Source: Sphingobacteriales bacterium 50-39 (GTDB lineage Bacteria > Bacteroidota > Bacteroidia > Chitinophagales > Chitinophagaceae). From it: DNA of 64,000 nt. Below, piece by piece: positions 41,115 through 48,121 of the stretch. Every line of letters starts with the position of its first letter. Position 1 is the stretch's first letter. The notes beneath the pieces are model-generated. The model saw only the letters and a program-made list of their open reading frames with translations. It was not told the origin of the DNA and searched no databases. Location: NCBI GenBank assembly GCA_001898505.1, contig MKTZ01000009.1:496001-560000 (forward strand). Direction: 5' to 3'. The translations under genes and the position numbers were made by a program.

Positions 41115-42095
41115 ATGAAAAATGTCACTATACTTGTTCCCGAAACAGCGGTCATCGAGGCTGTAGCAGACCCCAGATATCTATTTACTGCCGTTAATGA
41201 ATTCTTAAAAAGCGCCGGCAAGGACCCCTTGTTTAAGGTTCAGTTGGTGGGCCTTAGCAAAGAAGTAAGGGTCACAGAAGGCATTTTTTCTATCCATGTA
41301 GATGCCGTGTTGTCGGAGGCGCAACGGCCCGACCTTATCATCATCCCGGCCATCAGCGGCAATATTGAAAGAGCTATCAAACTGAACCAGGAATTCCTTC
41401 CCTGGATCGTAAAACAATACGAGCAGGGCTCCGAAGTGGCAAGCCTGTGCCTGGGCGCTTTTATACTGGCCAGCACCGGTCTGCTGAATGGCAAGACCTG
41501 CTCTACACACTGGCTTTTCGCCAATGAATTCCGGGAGATGTTCCCCGACGTTGATCTCGCAGCCGCCAAGGTGGTGACGGACAACGGCCGTATATATACC
41601 AGCGGTGGCGCCAACTCTTACTGGAATCTCCTGCTGCACCTGGTCGAGAAGTATACCAACCGCGAGCTGGCGATCCTGGCTTCCAAATTCTTTGTCCTGG
41701 ACATCGACAGGATGAGCCAGTCCCCCTTTAGCATTTTCAAGGGTCAGAAGATCCACAATGACCCGGAGATCGTAAAGGTGCAGGAGTTCATCGAATCCAA
41801 TTATCAGGATAAGATCACCATCGACATGCTGAGCGAAAAATTCGCTATCAGCCGCCGCACGTTTGAAAGAAGATTTAAGAAAGCCACCAATAACACCGTC
41901 CTGGAATATATGCAGCGAATGAAGATCGAGGCGGCCAAGCGGCAATTGGAGACGGGCCGTAAGACCGTCAACGAGGTCATGTACGATGTAGGCTACTCCA
42001 ATATCAAAGCCTTCCGGGATGTGTTCAAAAAAATAACATCCATGTCCCCGGTAGATTATCGTAACAAATACAATAAGCCGGAGTCCCTGAATTAG
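41115..42095 (+). CDS. GlxA-type AraC regulator with DJ-1/PfpI domain
   Basis: 326-residue regulator. Residues 1-190 form a class I glutamine-amidotransferase-like DJ-1/PfpI domain, with the usual nucleophile-elbow cysteine in EVASLCLGAFILASTGLL. The following Cys-containing TCSTHWLFANEF and YTSGGANSYWNLLLHLVEKY are typical of GlxA. Residues 220-320 carry the AraC HTH pair (TIDMLSEKFAISRRTFERRFKK, VNEVMYDVGYSNIKAFRDVFKK). It overlaps the convergent M48 peptidase gene by 4 bp at their stop codons. Targets unknown; the VOC/DoxX/hemerythrin genes diverge from it. Confidence 0.93.
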   Translation: MKNVTILVPETAVIEAVADPRYLFTAVNEFLKSAGKDPLFKVQLVGLSKEVRVTEGIFSIHVDAVLSEAQRPDLIIIPAISGNIERAIKLNQEFLPWIVKQYEQGSEVASLCLGAFILASTGLLNGKTCSTHWLFANEFREMFPDVDLAAAKVVTDNGRIYTSGGANSYWNLLLHLVEKYTNRELAILASKFFVLDIDRMSQSPFSIFKGQKIHNDPEIVKVQEFIESNYQDKITIDMLSEKFAISRRTFERRFKKATNNTVLEYMQRMKIEAAKRQLETGRKTVNEVMYDVGYSNIKAFRDVFKKITSMSPVDYRNKYNKPESLN

Positions 42096-43549
42096 GGTTT
42101 GTAGAAATTGTCGGCGAATTCACAGTACATACTGGCTGAATTGTTGGCGGCAAAATCTTTTGCCGCCCTGGCCGCATTCTTCTCCGAGCTGTCAGGGTCC
42201 AGCGTCAGGGTATAAAAAAGATTTTTCAGGGCCTGCTCGGCAGGGCTCATGTCCTTCCAGAAGGCGCCGTTCTGCAGCGTTTGGCAATACAGCACCAGGC
42301 TTTCCCGGGGCATCTGCTCCAGCATGTTCTGGAGTTCGTAATATTGTTTGGAGATATATTCCTTGGGGGTTACGCCTATCGCGTTGAATCGGTGAAGCTC
42401 TTTGTCCGCGCGATAGAGTCCTGAGAAGATATTGCTCACCATGAAGTCATACCATTCATCCGTATTGCCCTTGTCCTTTTCCATCAGCACCCTGTAGAGG
42501 CAGGACGTCAGGGATTTGTTTTGGTACATGTTCCAGAGCAGCATCTTTGTCGTCCTGGCTTTTATGCCGGCGGGAATAGGGGTTGGGTGTATGCCGGCAG
42601 TGGTGTATTTCCTGGTCCTCTCGTATCTGTCTTCGCAGTCGGGGTGTGTCCTAAGCGAATCGTCGATGGAAGAGGTATCCCTGAAATTGTAATTGCGCGT
42701 AGAAAGCCCTTTTATGCGTCGCTGGGTCCAGCTGTCCTGGAAGGGGAGCTGATAGCTGACGAAATAATCTTTTACCGACGCCTTCAACGGTTGCCGGTAC
42801 AGGATGTCGGAGCTGTCCAGACGAAGGAAGAATTCTGCGTCAAATGCGATGCCGGTCTTTTTCAGCAATATAATGGCCAGGCTGTCGGCGTCACTCTCAT
42901 GATAGCGCTGGTGCCTGCTCCTGTTGAACGAATAGCCTTCAAGCACTTTCTGCAGACGGGTGAGTCGCTCGTATTTTGAATCCAGCACGGCATTCAATGA
43001 CTTTTTATATTCATCGGAGGTCAGCATCTCCGCTCTTTGCCTGATGGCTGTTTCCGTATGTTCGAGGATGTTATGCGAGAGCTCATGCGCAATGGCCAGC
43101 GCCAGCTCCTCTCTCGATTGCGACCAACTGACGAGCCCCAGGTTCACGGCTATGACATTGCCGCCTACAGCATAGGCGTTGACGGAAGAGCTTCTGTCCA
43201 GCAGGAGAAAGGGCTTTACGGGCAACAGCTCTTTATTGGCTTTCATGATCTGACCGATGATGCCGTCGATGTAAGGATAGACATCCTCGTCCTTCACATA
43301 GTCATCGTCCTGAATGGCCTGTGTGATAAAGTCCGTGCGTTGATCCCATATTTCTCTATACTGTCTTTGTGTTTCCCTGGTCTTATACACCGAGGGGCAG
43401 GACCAGGCTTTCTTCAGAGAATCCTTTTGTTTGGCATAAAATATATGAGAGAGGTCCTGATAGGTGTAAAGTGGTTTGGTCTGTGCGTATGATCCCCCTG
43501 TCAACACGATGAGCCATATGGCAAAAGACATCCTGTAAAGCCAGGTCAT
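42092..43549 (-). CDS. Secreted M48-family metallopeptidase
   Basis: 485-residue exported zinc peptidase with signal peptide (MSFAIWLIVLTGGSYAQ). The zinc site is HELSH (155-159) in ALAIAHELSHNILEH, with the third ligand in RYHESDADSLAI (ExxxD). VNAYAVGGNVIAVNLGLV is the conserved strand before the active site. The large C-terminal part is helical without a recognised domain. It could degrade misfolded outer-membrane proteins, as BepA does (inference). It stands alone, divergent from the GH3 gene. Confidence 0.92.
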   Translation of the reverse strand: MTWLYRMSFAIWLIVLTGGSYAQTKPLYTYQDLSHIFYAKQKDSLKKAWSCPSVYKTRETQRQYREIWDQRTDFITQAIQDDDYVKDEDVYPYIDGIIGQIMKANKELLPVKPFLLLDRSSSVNAYAVGGNVIAVNLGLVSWSQSREELALAIAHELSHNILEHTETAIRQRAEMLTSDEYKKSLNAVLDSKYERLTRLQKVLEGYSFNRSRHQRYHESDADSLAIILLKKTGIAFDAEFFLRLDSSDILYRQPLKASVKDYFVSYQLPFQDSWTQRRIKGLSTRNYNFRDTSSIDDSLRTHPDCEDRYERTRKYTTAGIHPTPIPAGIKARTTKMLLWNMYQNKSLTSCLYRVLMEKDKGNTDEWYDFMVSNIFSGLYRADKELHRFNAIGVTPKEYISKQYYELQNMLEQMPRESLVLYCQTLQNGAFWKDMSPAEQALKNLFYTLTLDPDSSEKNAARAAKDFAANNSASMYCEFADNFYKP

Positions 43550-43611
43550 ATATGGAGTTTTAGCGATTTAATAACGTAATAATAAAATTTTTATGTCAAA
43601 TTGCGGTCCAT

Positions 43612-46257
43612 ATGAAGCACTTCCTTTTTCTACTTCTCGTTCTGCCCGGTGTCCGGGGTCTCACCCAACAACCATTGTATAAGGATAGTACACAGCCCGT
43701 CGAGCGACGGGTGGCGGATCTTTTGTCCAGGATGACGCCGGAAGAGAAGTCCTGGCAGATATTCATGATACCGGGAGATATTGATCACGCCGAGCCGGGG
43801 CAATACCGCAACGGACTCTTTGGCTTCCAGGTAAGCGCAGGCGGCCGGGGGGATGCGGGAGGACAGTTGCTGAACTACAACACCAGCGAGAACGCCTTAC
43901 GGGTGGCCCATAAGATCAACGGGATACAACGATATTTTGTAGAGCAGACCAGGCTGGGGATACCTATCATCGCCTTTGACGAGGCGTTGCATGGTCTGGT
44001 GCGTGAGGGAGCTACGGCATTTCCGCAATCCATCGGACTGGCGGCGACATGGGATACTGCATTGATGGGAAGGGTGGCCGCATCGATAGCCAGTGAGACA
44101 AGAAGACGTGGTATCCGCGATATACTTTCACCCGTCGTGAATCTTGCCTCGGATGTGCGATGGGGTCGTACCGAGGAGACATATGGCGAAGATCCTTTTT
44201 TGGCATCGGCCATGGGGGTGGCGTTTGTCGGAGCGTTTGAGCGGGTGGGTATTATCACGACACCCAAACATTTTGTAGCCAATGTGGGTGACGGAGGACG
44301 GGACAGTTACCCTATCCACTATAGCGAGCGGCTGCTGGATGAGCGGTTCCTGGCTCCTTTTAAGGCCTGTATCGATAGGGGCGGGTCGAGGAGCATCATG
44401 ACCGCTTATAATACCGTGGACGGCACCGCGGCTTCTTCCAACCCATGGCTCCTGCTGGACAAGTTAAAGAGGCAATGGGGTTTTAAGGGGTTTGTCATCT
44501 CCGATGCCAATGCCGTGGGCGGGGAGCTGGTGCTGCATCATACCGCAAAGGATTATCCCTCGAGCGCGCAGCATGCCATCAATGGTGGATTGGACGTCAT
44601 CTTTCAGACGGAGTATAAACATCATGCCTTGTTCTTGCCCGACAGTTCGTTGGGCAGGATCGACAGCGCCCGGCTGAACGATGCCGTGGCCAGGGTACTG
44701 CGCGCCAAGTTCGAACTGGGCCTTTTTGAGCATCCCTATGTATCGGAGACTGCCGTGAAGGCTGATGAAGACAAAGAAAACAAGGCCATTGCCCGACAGG
44801 CGGCCCGTGAGTCTTTTGTGTTATTGAAGAATGAGGGACAGGTCCTGCCCATTCGGCGTGGTGTAAAGACGATCGCAGTCCTTGGCGCCGATGCGGCCGA
44901 GGCGCGGCTGGGTGGGTACAGCGGTCCCGGGAATGGTAAGGTGAGCATCCTGCAAGGTATAAAAGAACGTGCGGGCGCCGGGGTACGAGTCATTTATGCG
45001 GAAGGAGCCAATAGGGACAACAGGGATTATTCCGTCATTCCGGCTACTTATCTGCAATATGAGGGGCGGGAGGGGTTGCATGGGATCTATTTTGCTTCGC
45101 GACATGCGGACAGCCTTCCCGTGGCAGAGCGTATGGACAGGAACATCGATTTCCACTGGACGTTATCGCCACCCGCGCCGGGGCTTACTACCGACTGGTA
45201 CTCGGCACAGTGGACGGGTACGCTGACCGCGCCCGTGACAGGGAAGTTTCGTATTGGCCTGGAAGGTAATGACGGGTATCGGTTATATATCAACGATAGT
45301 CTCATCGTGTCCCGGTGGGAAAAACAATCTTATCACACGACGCTGGCGGATTATTCTTTTGTAAAAGGCAGGCGCTATGACATCCGGGTGGAGTTCTTCG
45401 AAACCAATGGAGATGCCACCATCCGGCTGGTCTGGAATGTGCGAGATACAGTAGACAGGGCGAAAAAGATACGCGAGGCCGTGGCGGCCGCCCGGCAGTC
45501 GGATATGGCCGTAGTTGTCGCGGGTATTACCGAAGGCGAGTTCCAGGACAGGGCCATGCTGTCCCTGCCCGGTGATCAGGAAGCCCTGATACAGGCCGTG
45601 GCTGCTACCGGCAAGCCTTTGGTCGTGCTGTTGGTAGGTGGCAGCGCCATCACGATGAATAATTGGATCGACAAGGTGCAGGCCATTGGCGCCGTCTGGT
45701 ATCCGGGTGAGGAAGGCGGGCATGCCGTGGCGGATGTACTGTTTGGGGATTATAATCCAGCCGGTAGACTGCCCATCACCTATCCGGTGCATGAGGCGCA
45801 GTTGCCATTAGTATATAACCACAAGCCCACCGGCAGGGGAGACGACTACAACAATTTATCCGGGATGCCTTTATTTCCTTTTGGGTTTGGGTTGAGCTAT
45901 TCGAAGTTTGTTTATGAAGACCTTGGTTTCGAGAAGAATGCCATCGCGGTCGGGGATAGCACCACCATACTGCTACGGGTGACAAATGCGAGCGACAGGG
46001 AGGGAGATGAGGTGGTTCAATTATATATCCATGATGAGCTGGCATCGGTGGCCCGCCCGGTGATGGAGCTGAAAGGGTTTCAGCGGGTGCATTTCCGGCC
46101 ACGGGAAAGCCAGGTGCTGAGTTTTATCATCACCCCGGATATGTTGCGGATGCTGGATAAGGACCTGCATTGGGTCATAGAGCCCGGGGAGTACCGGATC
46201 ATGATCGGGGGCTCTTCGCGTGATTTGCGAGTGAAGAGGAATTTAGTTGTATATTGA
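43612..46257 (+). CDS. Secreted GH3 beta-glucosidase/xylosidase with inserted PA14 domain
   Basis: 881-residue periplasmic or surface glycosidase with signal peptide (FLFLLLVLPGVRGLTQ). The N-terminal TIM barrel has DEALHGLVREGATAFPQ, ETYGEDPFLASAMG, TPKHFVAN and the nucleophile Asp298 in VISDANAVGG. The C-terminal GH3 domain (VLGADAAEARLGGYSGPG) is interrupted by a PA14 domain at about 480-610 (GKFRIGLEGNDGYRLYINDSLI), which often binds carbohydrates. A fibronectin-III-like domain ends the protein. It probably removes terminal beta-glucosyl or beta-xylosyl units. Four small genes follow, beginning 3 bp downstream. Confidence 0.94.
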   Translation: MKHFLFLLLVLPGVRGLTQQPLYKDSTQPVERRVADLLSRMTPEEKSWQIFMIPGDIDHAEPGQYRNGLFGFQVSAGGRGDAGGQLLNYNTSENALRVAHKINGIQRYFVEQTRLGIPIIAFDEALHGLVREGATAFPQSIGLAATWDTALMGRVAASIASETRRRGIRDILSPVVNLASDVRWGRTEETYGEDPFLASAMGVAFVGAFERVGIITTPKHFVANVGDGGRDSYPIHYSERLLDERFLAPFKACIDRGGSRSIMTAYNTVDGTAASSNPWLLLDKLKRQWGFKGFVISDANAVGGELVLHHTAKDYPSSAQHAINGGLDVIFQTEYKHHALFLPDSSLGRIDSARLNDAVARVLRAKFELGLFEHPYVSETAVKADEDKENKAIARQAARESFVLLKNEGQVLPIRRGVKTIAVLGADAAEARLGGYSGPGNGKVSILQGIKERAGAGVRVIYAEGANRDNRDYSVIPATYLQYEGREGLHGIYFASRHADSLPVAERMDRNIDFHWTLSPPAPGLTTDWYSAQWTGTLTAPVTGKFRIGLEGNDGYRLYINDSLIVSRWEKQSYHTTLADYSFVKGRRYDIRVEFFETNGDATIRLVWNVRDTVDRAKKIREAVAAARQSDMAVVVAGITEGEFQDRAMLSLPGDQEALIQAVAATGKPLVVLLVGGSAITMNNWIDKVQAIGAVWYPGEEGGHAVADVLFGDYNPAGRLPITYPVHEAQLPLVYNHKPTGRGDDYNNLSGMPLFPFGFGLSYSKFVYEDLGFEKNAIAVGDSTTILLRVTNASDREGDEVVQLYIHDELASVARPVMELKGFQRVHFRPRESQVLSFIITPDMLRMLDKDLHWVIEPGEYRIMIGGSSRDLRVKRNLVVY

Positions 46258-46260
46258 TAC

Positions 46261-46494
46261 ATGCGATATTACCTTTCCTTATTAGTCTTCTATACCGCGG
46301 CCTGCCGACCTGCCGGACAACGAGTTGCCCAATCAGACTCGGCCATGGTGTATGTCAAAATGGACGTTAATGGCGACTGCAGGATATGCCGAAAGCCCGG
46401 GAGCAGGTTCCGGCGTGCTTTTGATCGGTACTATGTTGATAGCAGTCATAATTTTTATATTCGCAGCGCCATGTTACAACCGGACAGTATTTGA
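46261..46494 (+). CDS. Small predicted lipoprotein
   Basis: 77 residues. A short hydrophobic start (YYLSLLVFYTAACRP) with a lipobox-like TAAC at residue 15 suggests a lipoprotein. The rest (VYVKMDVNGDCRICRKPGSRF...) has a CRIC pair but no recognised domain. It begins 3 bp after the GH3 stop, so it is probably in the same transcript, and its stop overlaps the next frame by 4 bp. Confidence 0.5.
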   Translation: MRYYLSLLVFYTAACRPAGQRVAQSDSAMVYVKMDVNGDCRICRKPGSRFRRAFDRYYVDSSHNFYIRSAMLQPDSI

Positions 46495-46784
46495 TAGATA
46501 AGAATAAGGTCTCAGTATGTCTTTTCTTCATATTGAGAACATTGTTCTTGGATATGTATGTATCAGGATACGTTGACCCTATTACTGAGATTGGGCAAGT
46601 GATGGAAATTATACCCTATTGGTTCGGGCTATTTTCGGCGATGTTGGTCGTTCTTTCATGGGTTGGAGTGATGATATTTAAACGAGATGGGCAGGTGGAA
46701 GCTTACAAGGGGTTTGTCTATTCATTTAGATATAGCTTGATTGTTGCAATAGTCACCCTGGCAGTTATTTTTCACATATTATGA
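46491..46784 (+). CDS. Small membrane protein of unknown function
   Basis: 97 residues from TTG 46491, or 76 from ATG 46554. Predicted helices are VSVCLFFILRTLFL (only with the longer start), YWFGLFSAMLVVLSWVGVMIF and YSLIVAIVTLAVIFHIL. No family is recognised. It overlaps both neighbours by 4 bp, a sign of coupled translation. Confidence 0.5.
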   Translation: MIDKNKVSVCLFFILRTLFLDMYVSGYVDPITEIGQVMEIIPYWFGLFSAMLVVLSWVGVMIFKRDGQVEAYKGFVYSFRYSLIVAIVTLAVIFHIL

Positions 46785-47266
46785 TAAGAGCCTTCATTTT
46801 TATTCTACTTCCCCTCCTGTCTATTGGCACCTATGGGCAGGGGGGTGCTGTACAGGACAGCACAGAAGTATTCATCAGCAATATCCGGGCTGAATATCAA
46901 AAGATCAACTCCTCCAAATTGCGGGTCGTGGATGCGGAGCCACAAGATGAGTCCTCAGAAGGAGGTGAGGTGAAGAAGTATTACGATGGCAAGAGGCTGA
47001 GGAAAATAGTAGCCGACTATGCCGGTGCGATAGGAAAGACTATGTGGGAATATTATTTTTCCGGAGAGGAATTGTGTTTTGTATATGAAGTAGCGTACAC
47101 TTATGACAGACCCATGAGCGGTCATGTTATAAAGAAAGAAGAGAACAGATACTATTTCCGCCACCGGCAGATGATACGGTGGATAGACAATAAGGGTAAG
47201 ATCAAGGATAAAAGTCTTTGTGCCGACAAGGCAAGGGAGATATTAAATGATAAGGATATAAGGTAA
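46781..47266 (+). CDS. Secreted protein of unknown function
   Basis: 161 residues with signal peptide MIRAFIFILLPLLSIGTYGQ. The mature part is charged and beta-rich, with KKYYDGKRLRKIVADYAGAIG and YYFSGEELCFVYEVAY, resembling the small periplasmic Bacteroidota proteins with YDxxGxLxKI repeats. No named domain is recognised. ATG overlaps the upstream stop (ATGA). Codon use here is more AT-rich than in the flanking GH3 and M14 genes. Confidence 0.68.
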   Translation: MIRAFIFILLPLLSIGTYGQGGAVQDSTEVFISNIRAEYQKINSSKLRVVDAEPQDESSEGGEVKKYYDGKRLRKIVADYAGAIGKTMWEYYFSGEELCFVYEVAYTYDRPMSGHVIKKEENRYYFRHRQMIRWIDNKGKIKDKSLCADKAREILNDKDIR

Positions 47267-47287
47267 TCACCCGAAAAAGAAAGTCAA

Positions 47288-47938
47288 ATGAGAGGAATAT
47301 TGATTATTGCACTGGCGCTTATTTACAGCTGTGCAGCCTGGGCGCAGTCGTCCGAAACCCGGCCTTTAAAGAGCAGGATAAAGGGTATATGGGCCATTGT
47401 CGGAGATGAGAATGCCACTTTTGTAATAAAGGATAGTACTATTTTTTATCCAGATCAAAATGGTACATATAAATACTCCTTGAAGGGAGATAGTATAAAG
47501 ATCAAATATGAAGGGTTTGTTGGAAGGTTTTTGATCAGGATGCGCGGTAATGATACGCTGGTTACAAAGGGAGATGAGGAAACTGTATATTTTAGGTTTG
47601 ATAATGCAGAAAAGCTGGCGATAGTAAAAGAATTTTATACCCAGTACATCACCGGAGTCGCCAATGGAGCAGAGCAGAAAAAGTTGGAAGCGCTCCAGAG
47701 AAAGTATTGTACGGCCAAACTTTTGAATAAGATACCCAAGTTGATCGAACAGACGGATGCAGATCCCTTCTTAAAGGCTCAGGATAGCGATATTGGTTTT
47801 CTAAAGACCTTAACAGTAGGCAGAGAGCCCAAAAAAGAGGACCAGTATATCACTTCTTATATGGCTGACCATAAAATTGTTATTCATTTGATTGTTGTAA
47901 TGACGAGTAATGGGTATAAGATAGATGGTGTATGGTAA
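47288..47938 (+). CDS. Secreted DUF3828-like protein
   Basis: 216 residues with signal peptide (MRGILIIALALIYSCAAWAQ). The first half looks like a small lipocalin-type beta-sheet (IKGIWAIVGDENATFVIKD, GTYKYSLKGDSIKIKYEG). The second half resembles DUF3828: LEALQRKYCTAKLLNKI, ADPFLKAQDSDIGFLKTLTV and a final MTSNGYKIDGVW. The function of that domain is unknown. It is last in a run of four small exported or membrane genes behind GH3. Confidence 0.7.
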   Translation: MRGILIIALALIYSCAAWAQSSETRPLKSRIKGIWAIVGDENATFVIKDSTIFYPDQNGTYKYSLKGDSIKIKYEGFVGRFLIRMRGNDTLVTKGDEETVYFRFDNAEKLAIVKEFYTQYITGVANGAEQKKLEALQRKYCTAKLLNKIPKLIEQTDADPFLKAQDSDIGFLKTLTVGREPKKEDQYITSYMADHKIVIHLIVVMTSNGYKIDGVW

Positions 47939-47957
47939 TCCACAAGCGGGAGAAACA

Positions 47958-48107
47958 ATGGCTGCGCAGTTTCGTGTCCCGAAAGAAAAAAGAGAGTCGA
48001 CGATCGAAAACGTTACGGAAGCAGTTAGCCATTGGCGTGGAGTGGCCGCCAGAATGGGAATCCCCAAGCGTGAGCGGGAGAGGATGGAAGTGGCGTTTGA
48101 TTTTTGA
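47958..48107 (+). pseudogene. C-terminal stub of a HipA-like kinase
   Basis: About 49 codons, MAAQFRVPKEKRESTIENV then TEAVSHWRGVAARMGIPKRE and a final RMEVAFDF-stop. This matches the end of HipA-type toxin kinases (AxxFGM...I..EV..AV..WR..A...G...E...M..AF). No kinase core or HipB antitoxin gene is present upstream, where the DUF3828 gene ends 19 bp before. It is therefore a leftover of a lost toxin-antitoxin locus. A tiny unrelated gene is the alternative. Confidence 0.5.
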
Positions 48108-48121
48108 ATGAGTGGCTTGGT

